A stretch of DNA of 64,000 bases from Gracilariopsis chorda. Lineage: Eukaryota; Rhodophyta; Florideophyceae; Gracilariales; Gracilariaceae. Shown one piece after another: positions 32,598-45,300 of the stretch. Location: assembly GCA_003194525.1 (NCBI GenBank), contig NBIV01000011.1:62001-126000 (forward strand), given 5' to 3'. The notes below the pieces were generated by a model. It was not told the origin of the DNA. It ran no database searches and saw nothing but the letters and a program-made list of their open reading frames with translations. Position numbers and translations under genes: made by a program. Position 1 is the stretch's first letter. Every line of letters begins with the position of its first letter.

Positions 32598-35500
32598 TCT
32601 TTCAGCTCATAGAACCGCTTCATATTATTTATTGTGAAGCTTTCAGAAGACATGATGGTTACCACCGGTACCCTAGGTTCAAAGCGTCACTTATCTTTAA
32701 TAGTTATTTCTTAAACCAGAGTTGTAGCTGACTTGCTTCGCTGACGTGCACAACAACGTAACTTCGGCGGAATTATCCGTTCATTGCTATGGACTTTCCT
32801 CATAACTTCTTCTGTCGAAGTTGTCAGGGACTATCTACATCAAAGAAACCTAACTCAATATGAAGGAGAGAAGGCAACGGATCTCACAAGAATTGAAAGC
32901 CGGAATGAAGAATGAGATCGTCCTGTGTCCATCGGAGCAAATTGTCTTGAACCCAATAGGTAATGCGGTAGTCCAAGTGGCTCCTTTCCTCCTTTTCTTC
33001 CAGTAGTATCATAGAACCTCTTTAGAAAGCAGCCCAAACCAAGGGTCGTTGTTGAAAAAGAAAGGTTGTTGGTCTCCGTGAGAGACCCAATCGCCTGTCC
33101 ATTTCGCTTTCCTCGTTGACGGAAGGAAGACGGGTACACCTCGTGAAGGCGGATCGGCTTGCACCCGGGGTCGTTGTTGTTTAGCGATTCAAACCATTGC
33201 GCCGTATATAATCGTAACCGAAGAAATTCTCTCTCCTGTGGAATGATGTTAGCCACATATTGGTCAGTATCTGCGGGGAAATCGATTGTGAATCATTTCG
33301 CTCCGCTTAGATTTCTCGTTCACAGAGACAGGCACAGCACGGGAAGGCGAGTTGTAGTGCCCGTATCTCTTCTGTCTAGAGAGAGAAGGGGTTTGCTAAA
33401 AAAAGCTCTCCTACTGCAGTCTTGGAATTGGAGACTCAAGCTCACACTCGCACAGCTTTACGGAACCGAGTTCTAGCTTTCTTAGGAACGATAGCTTCTT
33501 CGAGGTCATTTCGTCTACCAGCCCATTTTCGTGAAAGTTTTGGAGATCACATTCTTCTTCTCCTTCGTTATTGTGATCAACAGCTTTCTATTTATAAGCT
33601 GAAGGAAAGCTTTCAGTAATAGCTTTCTCTCTTCAAAAAGGCCAAGAACTCCGTCCTTGGCCTCCGTTGGAGATCCGCTTGCGTCCTCATTTCGCTCCGC
33701 CCCGGTGAAAAGGGATCAGAGTCAGACACATCACGTGAAGGCGAGGTGCACGTGCCCATCACATTATTCTAAACTGAATACGAACAGTTACAAGATACGA
33801 GAGTAGACTATGGTAAGGGTTCTCGAGGATAACCTTGTTTAACCTTGCAAGTCACCCAAAGGTAGTGCTGATAACTCCTGTAGGTTTAGATTCACTGGAA
33901 ATTCTCACCATCTGTCTTCAGCTACCATTGCCCATTCCATTCCTATTCGATTCGCCACGTAAGGGGTGGCAGAGGTCTCCTTTGCATATGAGAAAAGAGG
34001 TGAACAGTGTTGGGACTGCCCCTTTCTACAAGAACGGCAGCCGCGTGATTTGCCCGGTGACTTCGCACGGCTCTGTCGCGGTTGCAGGCAGCCGAAGCTT
34101 AGGATGTTGTTCTGTGACAAGAGAAGACCTGGACATTTGCAGCAATTTTTGAGTCTATACGTGGAGAGAGGTCTGATTTGTTCTCCTAACAACATGTATC
34201 TGCCACAGCCAGCCGGGCCATATGCGAATTGAACTTAAAGCGTAAATCGTGGAAAACCTTTGGCACTTCACGGGTCTCGTTCTTCAGCACCTCTTCCTCA
34301 CGGCTGTTCTAATTTGGGACTGTCCGCTCACCAAACGTTAAACCATGTTTGCCAGAGGATGACTTCAAGGTAGTCTGGCCATGGACTCGTGTTACCAAGG
34401 GGCATTAGCGTACGTGCACTTTGTATTCTCCAGGGCTGGAATACATAGCAAGGTGCATTATCAAATATACAGCACCCGGCTTTAGATGATATGCCTGTCT
34501 CCGCCCGCGATAGCGAAACGACCTGACGCTAAGTCCAACATGGAGACCGCGAATCGTACAAGATTACGGACTGGCAACAAACAACAATGTTCCATTACCC
34601 AGAGGAGATTGAAAATTTCATTCGTTAGTGTCCAATAAGATGAGAAAAGAGTAAAAACGAGGACCTAACTATACGAAAGGGAGGGAATCATGGTCCAGTA
34701 CAGTATGGAATGGTTCTGGCAGGTGTACCTTTGTACACGTCATCAGCTTTCTCATTCATGATAGAAACGTCACACTGTATTTGATTGGTAAAGAGTTATA
34801 GGGATAACCCTTTAGCCTTCAACCTTTGTATATCATTGGCGCTGGCTAGCTAGTCTCGTCCCTTGCACACTGCTTTCTCCTCGTTCCCGCCTCTTCGGAA
34901 TCAAAACGAAATCCGGGACATAAGCCGTTCACGTAGCAACCGCTTGAGAATAGTTCAACTTTCTCGAAGACCGGTAGGCCATCTCCATCACTCTATACGG
35001 GCCAGCCTTCCTAATTGTAAGGGCGGTGCTGTATCTGTAAACAGCAGAAGTTATCTTCACATCCTTCACCAGCGGTACGGTCCAGTACGTACCAACGGTG
35101 CACAGAGAAGTGAGAATTCCCTGGTACTTTCCTTTTGAAAGGGTCGCCATCATGCACGAGAGGATAAGAGCACGACATGTTTACAGTTGAAGTTGTCATT
35201 GGAAAAGATGAGCGTTATTAGCACGTTGCTGATGATAGTTTCATCAATCATTTGCACGTTACACTCTATTGCAACCTGCGCAGCAGAAAGGGATGGCCTT
35301 CAAAGTTGCCACCATAAATCTTGTTGTCTCCTAAAGGATTGATAGAAGCCTTTCGGGCAAATAGACAATGGAAGCTTTGTCTCCCAGCAATGTTGCCTCT
35401 GAGCACTGTGTTCGTTTCCTAAGCCCAGAACATTGCGGTCCACCTTGTAGAGTTACCATGATAGCAAATGACACATATGGCATGACACAAGGGGCCACCA

Positions 35501-35825
35501 ATGTCAGCTCCATACCTTAGTGTCCTTTTTCCAATACGCCCTGGTACACCTTCATCTTCTAGGAGTACACGCGGTCTCTTCGTTTCGACACTCTGTGTCC
35601 AACACGTCACATATCCGTCAGAATACATCGCGCATGAATCTTACATAGCTGATAGCCAGGCACACTGCACTGCTTACCGGGATAACAATGACCTTCAGCG
35701 GAGAAGCCGAGAACCAAACCCTTTATAATCTGTAGTCGACCTGCTGAGCAGTTCGCAGATGTTCACCGCACTGACCCACAATCCTCGCTACTTCTGTTTC
35801 CCCGTGGTTCTCCTCGTTCTTCACC
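32598..35825. other. 3.2-kb region without recognised gene
   Basis: The largest gene-free gap in the gene-rich half. Open stretches reach only 133 codons (33256-32855, minus) and show no domain. Local features are a hairpin GGCCAAG...CTTGGCC (33640-33662), a cluster of AGCTTTC repeats (33585-33630), and two copies of GGGTCGTTGTTG (near 33035 and 33168). It could hide a non-coding RNA or a fast-evolving gene. The 5' UTR of the VWA gene lies at the right end. Confidence 0.45.
33640..33662. repeat. Short perfect hairpin
   Basis: GGCCAAG (33640-33646) and CTTGGCC (33656-33662) form a 7-bp stem with a 9-nt loop, just after a cluster of AGCTTTC motifs. Function unknown. Confidence 0.5.
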
Positions 35826-37403
35826 ATGAGATTGCTAATCTTTCTTGCCTTCTCGGCTTTCCTTTCTTTGTCTATTGCGGTACCGACAGTGGTTCGACAG
35901 GATGACAGCTCAGAAGAGACTTGTCCAATCGATAGTGTATGTTTTGCAATGGACCAGAGCGGCTCCATATTCCTAAACTATGGGGCTATTCAGAACTTCG
36001 TAATTGAAGTCGCCCGTGAAATCGAAAGTCGGTCATTTGGTACTCTCTTCTCTGCCTATGGGTTTTCCAATTCCGTCACTACTATCCAGACTTCCACCTC
36101 TCAGCTGGAAACCTTGTTTGTTCCAGCAGTTACTGCATCTGGTCCACCATCTGGTTCAACCAATATGTACGCCGGGTTGAATGGATGTTTCAATGATATC
36201 GCTGATCAACCAGGCAATAAGGTCATCATTCTCCTTACAGACGGCCAGGACAATGCTTTTCCTCTCGCGTCGAGTCTGGCTCCTGTTATCAAGGACGCCG
36301 GAATCACAATTGTGACCGTCGGCATAGGTGCAGGAGTATCAGCTCCGTACCTTGAACAACTCGCTTCAACTCCAGATTTCTTCATTCAGTTAATGTTCTC
36401 AACATTACCGTCTGAGGTTGTCAGCCTGTCACAGATGACTTGCGATGCTGTTGACGCCTCTCCGGAACCCAGTGAAACCCCGGAAGAAACAATGGAACCC
36501 TTCGTCACTGAAACACCTGACGTCACCCCTGAAATAAGTGAAACCCCGGAAGAAACTGTGGAACCTTCTATAACTGAAACACCAGACTTCACCCCTGATG
36601 TTAGCGAAACTCCGATATTTACGGCAGAGGAAACCTTCGAGCCTCTCATAAGTGAAACGCCACTTGTTTCAGAATCTCCGGAGCCGAGCATGACCCCAGT
36701 AGTCAGCGAAACTCCGCTTGTATTCGAGACACCAGAGCCATCCGAAACACCAGCTGTGCTTGAAACGCCGGTTATCGAATCACCTATTCCCTCCGAAACG
36801 CCAGCTGTCTTCGAGACTCCCGTTCCGTCAGAAGAACCTATCCCGTCTGAGACACCGATTGTATCTGAAACACCGGTTGTGACTGAGACACCCATCGTTT
36901 CTGAGACCCCGGTAGTGACACCAGATGTACCGGTTACCCCACCTACGTTGGATGCATGTGAGCAGGCCTACCAAGACTGCGATTTTGCTTTCTTCGATAC
37001 GCCGGTTGTTCCAACCTTTACTCTTGGAGGGAATCCGGATAAACCGTTCACGCCGCGAATCGTTTCAAGAATACCAGGAGTAGTAGTTGGCGTGCTCAAT
37101 ACGAATGGAATCATTCCGGAGTTCATCGAATCTGACGGTAGCGTTGACCTGATTACCAGCACCCCTGCCATTCCGATGTTTGCTCCGACTCAGTTCAAAC
37201 CTTTATCCATCCCAGATGATATCGGCTCTGGTGTGGGCTATCAGACTTTCCAAGGAAACCAATTAGTTGAGGCTCGCAATCGATGTGTACGATTATTCTT
37301 CACTTCATTCCAACTACTTGAGCCAACGCCGCCATTCTCCGTCATCGCGAATATCAATGCGGATAGGACGGACAACAAATGTGTTGTCTTCAGAACTGAT
37401 TAG
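35826..37403 (+). CDS. Secreted von Willebrand factor A domain protein with SETP-rich stalk
   Basis: A 525-residue protein. A clear signal peptide (MRLLIFLAFSAFLSLSIAVP) is followed by a VWA domain at about residues 30-210. The domain has an intact MIDAS (DQSGS at residues 43-47) and the closing LTDGQDN segment. Residues ~215-380 are a degenerate repeat of S/V-E-T-P units rich in Ser, Thr, Pro and Glu, likely an O-glycosylated extended stalk. The C-terminal ~140 residues form a cysteine-containing domain that I do not recognise (ACEQAYQDCDFAFFDTPVV, then RNRCVRLFFTSFQLLEP). There is no transmembrane segment or GPI-type hydrophobic tail. VWA domains bind protein ligands through a metal ion, so a cell-wall or extracellular-matrix role is likely. 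It is unusually Thr/Glu/Pro-rich compared with its neighbours. Confidence 0.8.
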   Translation: MRLLIFLAFSAFLSLSIAVPTVVRQDDSSEETCPIDSVCFAMDQSGSIFLNYGAIQNFVIEVAREIESRSFGTLFSAYGFSNSVTTIQTSTSQLETLFVPAVTASGPPSGSTNMYAGLNGCFNDIADQPGNKVIILLTDGQDNAFPLASSLAPVIKDAGITIVTVGIGAGVSAPYLEQLASTPDFFIQLMFSTLPSEVVSLSQMTCDAVDASPEPSETPEETMEPFVTETPDVTPEISETPEETVEPSITETPDFTPDVSETPIFTAEETFEPLISETPLVSESPEPSMTPVVSETPLVFETPEPSETPAVLETPVIESPIPSETPAVFETPVPSEEPIPSETPIVSETPVVTETPIVSETPVVTPDVPVTPPTLDACEQAYQDCDFAFFDTPVVPTFTLGGNPDKPFTPRIVSRIPGVVVGVLNTNGIIPEFIESDGSVDLITSTPAIPMFAPTQFKPLSIPDDIGSGVGYQTFQGNQLVEARNRCVRLFFTSFQLLEPTPPFSVIANINADRTDNKCVVFRTD

Positions 37404-37792
37404 AACAAGGCAACTCCGTTGTATGTACTTCAATCCACTAATATCTAGCTTTAGACCTTCACCCGGAGGGGGTTTCAGACCTACACAATGCTTATTTCGA
37501 CTAAAAAGGTAGGGGGCCACCAATAAACTAACGAATACCACACACATATGTCCAGAAGTATCCTCGTGATTACTGTAACCTTCTAGCTGTGCATGCCTTA
37601 TTTCCCTTCACGGACAGTTTATTACCTTTGTGCCCGTAGTGCCTTATACCCTGAAACAAGGGAAGGCAATACTTGAACGGCCTAAGGGTTAAGCTCTACA
37701 GATCTGACGTTGCATGCGGCCTTGCGTACACGATATACGAACAAATTCATCGCGGATACGAGGCCCTTGAGCTGTCTTGTACATAGTGGTGG
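37404..37792. other. Convergent intergenic region
   Basis: About 390 bp between the VWA gene and the glyoxalase II gene, both ending here. No other feature seen. Confidence 0.6.
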
Positions 37793-38689
37793 TCATGGAC
37801 GGAAGGCGTTCTTTCTTTCTCTCAGAGCTTTCATTACCTCTACAGGATTGTCATCGGACACGCCAACTTCTTCTCCGAGTTCTCGCACTGCAGTTCTCAT
37901 GAACGGATTGAATTGTTTCTCATCACCGATCGTACTGGGGACAGTTGGCACCCCATTGCTAACTTGCTTTTTGGCCCATTTGAGCTTCTCCTGGACGAAT
38001 TGGTTGTTCGGCTCGACGGACGCAGCGAATAGTAGGTTGGTAACGGTGTACTCATGGCCGCAAAAGACAAAAGTATCGTCCTCTAAGGATGCAAGCGTTG
38101 AATTTAGAGATTGTTGCATATCGGATGCTGCGCCTTCAAAGAACTTGCCGCATCCAGCCACAAATAGTGTGTCGCCCGTGAACACTGCTTTTCTGGTTGT
38201 ATCGGTAACAAAGCAAAGATGGCCCATTGTGTGACATGGAGTTCTCAGAGTAGAAACAACAAGAGAAGAACCCTTAATCTGATGGGATACGCCGGATTCA
38301 AGGCGGGTGGTCACGCCATCTGCTGATTCGTAGGCCGATCCTATAATTTCGATTTGCGGGACAAGCTTTGCAAGTTGAATGTTTCCGCCCGCGTGATCCC
38401 AGTGATGATGGGTTGTCAGAGAAGTAGTTACGTTGGCTTGAAGCTTGGTTGCTACATCAAGAAGCTTCTGAGGTTCTGCGGGATCCACGAGCGCAGCTGT
38501 GGATGTGTCCTTGTCATGAATGAGGTAGGAAAAGTTATCCGAGAGAATCGGAATGACATGGACATCAACAGAAGAGCTTAGGGGGATGGTGGAAACGCTC
38601 ATTGCCGTTGCGGCACGAGAAACTGAGCAAGTTTTGCGGGCTGAATGAAGCAATCTGATCGGGAGAGCAGAGAGGAAAGCAAGGGGCAT
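37793..38689 (-). CDS. Hydroxyacylglutathione hydrolase (glyoxalase II), probably organellar
   Basis: A 298-residue metallo-beta-lactamase-fold hydrolase that cleaves S-D-lactoylglutathione to D-lactate and glutathione, the second step of methylglyoxal detoxification. The binuclear metal motif THHHWDH lies at about residues 93-99. Further conserved elements are HTMGHLCFV, FTGDTLFVAGCGKFFEG and FCGHEYTV, and the C-terminal glutathione-binding region NPFMRTAVREL is present. The N-terminal 30-40 residues (MPLAFLSALPIRLLHSARKT) are basic and hydrophobic, suggesting mitochondrial or plastid import. The core would then start near MSVSTIPLSS, so a cytosolic form from that internal ATG is possible. 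The frame continues upstream, but only to a GTG. Confidence 0.92.
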   Translation of the reverse strand: MPLAFLSALPIRLLHSARKTCSVSRAATAMSVSTIPLSSSVDVHVIPILSDNFSYLIHDKDTSTAALVDPAEPQKLLDVATKLQANVTTSLTTHHHWDHAGGNIQLAKLVPQIEIIGSAYESADGVTTRLESGVSHQIKGSSLVVSTLRTPCHTMGHLCFVTDTTRKAVFTGDTLFVAGCGKFFEGAASDMQQSLNSTLASLEDDTFVFCGHEYTVTNLLFAASVEPNNQFVQEKLKWAKKQVSNGVPTVPSTIGDEKQFNPFMRTAVRELGEEVGVSDDNPVEVMKALRERKNAFRP

Positions 38690-39372
38690 TTCGATGAGTT
38701 CAAGCACAGATGACGGGGTCGCACGAGCCTGTTGGAGCCTCACAGAAATATGCGTGAGCTTTAGCGTAGCTTATGCCGCTGGGAGTTCGACGAGGTGCAG
38801 AATACGGCAGGTACGAAGGTAGATATCGAAGGACGGTAACCAGTGCACGACGCGAGAGTACGCGATGCAGGCAAAAGCGAACCTCAGGATATCTCAATGA
38901 TTGCGAGGGAAGGAGTTATCGATTGACAGATACCGAATGGTACATATCTGGCATCCGATTAATAAGATACCCTTGGTACAGTAGAAGGCTGCAGAATGAA
39001 TTGAAATTCTCAGTGCGCGGAGTGCCACGGCAGACATGTCGCGACCCGATGTCCAATAGATAGCAACACAGCACTGCTCTGCCCGTTCCGTGACGCAGAC
39101 CTGAACAGGGCAAGGCTTAAGAGACGCCAGCAGAGTTCCCGTTTTCCTCGCTTTGGCCTACACACCGTTGGTACAAAGGTACAAACGTACGAAGTGCTTT
39201 AACATTGAGACGCAAAATACTAGCTCTATCCTGCGTTTCGGTCCTTGACCAGCTTCGCATCGCAAACTGCGCACCACGCTTCGCACAAGTCAGCTTCAAC
39301 TCCAATCTCGCCACAGGTCTGTGGGAAAGTCCGTGAGCTTCTCATCCGCTTTCACAGCACCACACTCTGGCC
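38690..39372. promoter_or_regulatory. Divergent promoter region, glyoxalase II and HEAT protein
   Basis: About 680 bp. It contains CCGTTGGTAC (39165-39174) followed by AAAGGTACAAACGTACG. This motif also occurs as a palindrome near 54891, and a variant occurs near 35090. No ORF of note. Confidence 0.45.
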
Positions 39373-42300
39373 ATGGGTGTTCGCAGTAGAGGTTCCCGCT
39401 CCAACCACCCGCTTCTCGTTGCTGCGGCCGCTATAACGCGCGCAATTGATCCGGCGTGCCCCTCCCGAATAACCGTTATACGTCTTCTGGGAGATGCCCT
39501 CCACACAATCCAAGAGTCTCAGTTGGCAGTGGATGCCGTAAGATCACGAGCAGCCTCATTCACTGCCTCTAAAAGCGCCTCAATCAGCCGGGTTCAACTT
39601 GAGGCTGATGCCCGAACTCGAACTGCACATGAGCATGGATGCCGCGCACTATTCATGGCCACCGTTGCCGTGTTGCTCAAGTTACCGAGTCGAGGCGGGC
39701 CACTGCGAAGACGCGCCGTACAGATCCTCACCATCGCCGCTCGGGCTGCGGGTCCGGCTGTCGCCATGGCAGCCGCAGACAGATGTCGATCTCATATCGA
39801 TAGTCTTAAACGGCTGACTTGGACAAGCACCGATTCCACTGACTTCGACGTAGTCTGTTCGGTTCTAACCCTTGCAGAGATCTCATCTTGCCATATCGCG
39901 GGGAGACAGGTTGCCAGTGATTCCATCTACTTCTTGCTCAGTCCTCGCGTACGTCAAAAGTGCAAGCGTCCTGAACTTTCCTACGCTATTGCTGTAATCG
40001 TACAGTCTTTTCCTCCGCATGCGCCACCCGATGATCGACTTGTTGATAACATGCTGGAATACGCTCTTTCTTCCTCTTCTGTGAAGCAAGGATCTGCAGG
40101 CTTCGGATCAGCTTTGCTCACAGCCGTTCTGGCACCATTTCTTGTGTCCAGAGGACCTCAACCAAGCGATGACGTTGTGACTACATGTGCAAAGGCGTTG
40201 CGCGTAGCACCGTCACCAACCGAGAGAGCAATGTGGGCGTTAGGAATGGTTCGTGCATCTGTTACGGCTCGGAGGTCTCCGGTGTATCAGCTGCAGAAGT
40301 ATGGGACTGCAGAGGTCGGTTCCAAGTTTCCACAACAACGACCTAATGGCGGTGCAATGAAATTTGAGAAAGATTCGGATGACTTCAATCCGGCGAAGTG
40401 GGTATCAAACAACATTTTCGAGGACTCATTGTTGCAGATAGCCCGCGAGACCCACTTAGCGGAGGGCGATATTGACGCATCAATATCTGTAGCAGCTGTG
40501 CTACGAATGTGGTCTCAGGCTTTACCCGACAGTATTCCTATTATCATACCAAACACAATCGCGAAACTGATGCCAGATCTGAAGAAGGCAGGAGCTGCGT
40601 CCACACTGGTAGATGCAATATGGCTAGGTTTGTTAAAGAGCTTGAAGCCAAGTTTGTCGACTACCGTTTTCAAAGGTCTTATACCATCTTTGGAGTCGGA
40701 AGGTATGGAACTGGCAGCTACTCTACATCTCTGTGCTGTTTTGATTGCTATGCACGGACGTCAGGCCCTGAATGAAAGCGGTGTAACGACAGACTATAGA
40801 GATTCCACCAAGATGCTTATTGCATCGATTCATAGTTCTCTCGACTCTCAAATCGCTGCTGTCCGGCTATCAGCCGTGCGTCTTATGGATGCAGTTGTTC
40901 AAGCGTTGCCACGTACCTGTTCCCACTTCTTAACTACAACACTTCAAAACTTGAGAATATCTGACCTTGCTCTTGCTACAAAACGGTCATTTCTAGGAAA
41001 TGAAAACAACACCGACTTAGATTATTGCGAGCCAGAGTTGTCTTCACTTCTAGGGAACGCGGCGGCACTTTCTGTCCTAATTGAAAGAGTGACATTGGGC
41101 AAATGTAGCGTACCATCAGTGCTGAAACGTCAGGTCATGGTTGACAGTCTAGCGTTACTGAACGTTCACCTCGCGGATCAGACCGATGACGTTTGGTGCC
41201 GTTCATCCTGTATCAGACGGAAAGCAGGATGGGGACTGATTGCTGCGTTGGCCCGGGGAAAGCTTAACGAAATGTTTCATGGAGATAATTTGAACGGGCT
41301 TATTGCTTTATGGAAAGAAGAAGTCGGGTACGCTACTGCAAGATCGTCCAAGCAACAGAATGCAAAGTTCTTTAACAACGCAACAAACAATACGATCCCC
41401 GATGTTTCAGAAATTCTTTCTCTGTCCACTTTTGAGGCCACGACCTTGAGCTCTTCGACGAGGTCCGCTGCGCTTCGCGCAATAGTGGATGCAATGCAGA
41501 ATGTACCAAGTCCTCAGTTAGAGCAATGTGCATCAGCTATATCTAGTGCTTGCTCAGCTCGCATCGCCGCGCTTTTGGCCAGTATCAATGTTGGGGTTTT
41601 CAGCTCTGGAGGTCTTTCGGGTTCTGGTTTCGTCAATTTGTCGTTGTTAAGTGAAACCAGTGGAGATACAGGAGCTAGTAAGAAACGGCTTGCCGTACAG
41701 CTCATTCGGTCTCTTACGGCTGAATGTATTCAATTGGTACAATGTTTTGCTGTGGTCCCTCCCAAGGGGGATTCTGGTGAACTCAGTTACTTGATCTCTG
41801 TCTCCCTAGCGGAAGAAGCGCAGAAGATAATGGGAGAAGACAACTCTCATTCAGGCTTTGTATACTCGGCCTCAGGTGGGTCATCTTATTTAGATAAGAG
41901 TGTGGTAGACGCAGCAATACCAAATCGTCGTATGTCGTTATACCATCTCTCCTCTCACCTGAGTACTCTAGCAAGTTATGGAGGCATCAAGCGAAGGCGC
42001 CCCGAAAAAGTCAGAAGAAGCACGTCTACGATAGCGACTGCCGATCGGAGTGAGACAGGATGGATGTTCGACACCGTAGGGATTAGTTCGTCTAGCCCAG
42101 AACACGCACTAATGCATTCTGCAAGAGCAGTCGCTGCCATCGTAGCCGAAGATCTAGTTACTTCCGGGTCCCTTATTGAGTCTATGTCTTCAGCTACGCT
42201 CTCACCGCCAATGAGTGCCTCTGTGTGCTTAGAATTGACCAAGCGCCTGTGTCGTTCAGATCTTGCAGAGATTAATCGTGCATTGGCCATGTTACAAGTT

Positions 42301-45300
42301 TTGGCAAGGAAAGCCTTGACAGTGACGAGTGGTTCTCAGAGATCAATTGCTTCTCAGAACAAAACCGGAAGGATATATACTCCGGTTCGTACTGGTGACG
42401 GAAATTGTCACGAAATGCGTGATCTCCCCGGCCATAACCTGCAGCTAATCACGCAATCCGGGCGATGGCTTGGTTGGGCACGGGCATTCTCCGACGAAGG
42501 CCACATTGCTCGGGTTCCGTATCACAATTATCACACGAGAGCTTTAGGTGTCATGTATGCAACAAGGACAATCTCCGCAGAAGCTCATCGAGAGCTCAGT
42601 ATAACTGGTGGTCCCGCTTTGTGGGTAGGTTTGATGAGAAGAGTTATATCTACGGTTAGAGAAAATGTGGACGGTTCAAGTGCATCGCAGTCTGTGATTC
42701 TCTCGAATGCAATTGCTGCGTTAGGTGCGCTTTTGGAAGTGGTCCCAGAGCCATCAAGCAGCGGCAGAGGGGACGGAATGTCACCACGACGGAAGAAGCC
42801 AGAAGAATGTGACACACTTGACGAGGCATCAGACCAGGCCGTCGACATTATTGCTCAAGCGATCGAAGACGGTAAGAGTGAAGTTCAAGCAACTGCGGCT
42901 CTTGCACTAAGCAGTTGTTCTCACAGAGTAGCCTCAGCGTCTGAAAGGTTGCTCGGTGCTTTGCTACGAGCATGGTCAGAGGACAGGGGTGACTTCGCTT
43001 CACTAGGACACTTCGGGAAGTGCGCGGACGAAGTTGATGTGTGGGTGTCATGTTTTGGTCATGTGTGGTATGACATGGGAGTCAGACAGGCTGGAACCAA
43101 GACACGTTTTTTCACTCAGGATTCTCATGGAGTAGGATGGGCTTCATCATCATTTGTTACGGCTGCTGCAGCTGTTGTTTCGTCATGTAGGCTTCACTGG
43201 TGGCCTTTAAGCGAATCGTCCAAATTTTCCGTGAAGGAAATGTCCATCGAACTCCTCGAATGGACGGGAGAAACCTCATCGAGAGCTCGTGCTGCTGGTA
43301 TCTATGGGATGACCGCTCTATGGGCAGCAAAGATTGATTCTGTTCAAGCTGAGGGTGTTTCAAATTCAATTTCAGGTTCGGACACTTCCGGTACAATGTA
43401 TACTGATGAGAAAGAAGATGAAAAGCCGATGTTGCCAGCTGATAGTTTCTCACTGAAAGACCAATCCCGCTTTTCAAGTCCAGTAGGGCCTTTTCTCGAC
43501 GAGATTCTTTATGATGCCCTTGCTCCATCTCAAGATTCCGATGACTCGATCGAGCTACATGACTCAGCAACAAGAGCTGTGCAAGAAATGATCCGAGGGG
43601 CTGGAGCTGCCGAAATTTGTACGAACCTCCCGCGTCTACCTGAATCCTTGTTTGCAACGGTAGACAGTGGTGTTTCCGATGCAGAAAAGGTAGTTTTGAA
43701 GCTTGCTCAAGCCGACGCTGCTCGAAGACCTCGTTACTGGTTTGGATTATGTCGGGCGATATGCTTGGATGGAGAACGTCTTAACTACGGACCCAGGAAA
43801 GCAGTTTGGGATGTGTCTCTAGCAACAAAACGCTTCACTGTCAGAGTAGCTGCCGATGCTCTAGAGGCATCGATTACCTCTTGCATTTGCTCACTTCAAA
43901 GACCATCTTCCTCTGGGTTTGGAAACCACTCTTGTGCATACAGTTTCATGCGCAAAGTCGTTGATTTCGTTCAGCAGATAAGCGGCAGGAGTTGCACCGA
44001 TTTTGAAATCTGTTATGAGGGATGCAAGTTACTACAGCGAGTTACGTCGAAAGTGGATACCCTGCTGAAAGCCTCAGAGGAGATTGTCGACCTTCTTCCT
44101 GAGTTTAAGGGCATGTGGGAGTCATGCTTGCCAACAGTCGAGGCCCTCCTGTCAGACAGAGCTCCAGACTGCGTAGTGCAGGCGGCATCTTCTGTAATTG
44201 CAGAGTATCTCCTCCTATCCATGCGCAGGAAGAGAGCAAGTGAGTCTTCCATTGATTCCGTGATCATTTTCTTGGAGAACATGATGGAGAAGAACTCTCG
44301 AAAACAATTCATTTTTGCAGATCAAGGGGAAGAAGTGAGCACGAGAACGGTGCTTGGATTTGTCGCAATGTACGGTATGCTGGTGTCTGCTCTGGCGATC
44401 GTTCATGATCAATCAATCGGTCCACTCAACCCTCTAATCCCCAAGTTTCTGGTTGCTTGCTGTGGGGACTTCGTTTCGGCTATCTTAGGGGACGGTGCCA
44501 ACCACCTGGCGTTAAATGGGGGTTCTGTAACTCCCCCTTTAGTATCAAAGAAGAGTTTAACGAGCACTCTGAGTCTCCATATCGCACCAATCGTATTTGG
44601 CGCGATATCCTCAGCGTGTTTGCAGTATCGGAATGTAGAGCCGGTTCATTGCCGAATTTGGGAGAACGATGCTTCCCCAGGAGTGAAAGTTTTGCTCGAG
44701 AAAACGGATTACTTGTCAGTTATACTCGCAACCGCCGTATGGGTAATCAAACAAGGCCATGGGGAGTCTTTCAAGTTAGATACAACGAGCTGGTCATGCT
44801 TCCAGTGCCAAGAGGCTCTCACTTGTCTTCTAAAGACACAAGGAGGGCATGATATTCTCGCCTCTGAAGCTTTCGTGAGCTTTGCCCAATGGAATCAGAC
44901 AGAGCTTCTAAAGTTTGCCGAGAAAATGTCGGGTCGCGAGGACCTGCCGTCGATTTCAGTAAGGTATATGATCGAACTAGTTCTTTCGGTTCTTTTGATC
45001 GCTGTTAATGACGAGTTGAGTACGTTCAAGGAGATTGAAGCGAAAAGCGTTGTTCGTGCACTTTCGTCTTTGCAAGGCTTAAGCCGTGCTCTAGAGCAAT
45101 CAGGCAGAGACAATTCGAATATTGTGCACGGAAGAATAGTGGAAGCCCTTGTGCAAATGGCTTCAGCCGAAAGTGTGATTGTCGCTTCTGTGTTTTCTAA
45201 GGATGATGTTCAGTGCGTTTTCTGTGAATTACTTTCCGAGTGTATTAGCCGAACCGAGTCACCTTCAACGACGGTAGACTCTTGCTATCGACTTACGAAG

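Noticed and set aside
36386-36895. A 169-codon antisense frame with GVS repeats
   Set aside because: It is the reverse reading of the SETP repeats of the VWA protein, an effect of the repeat composition.
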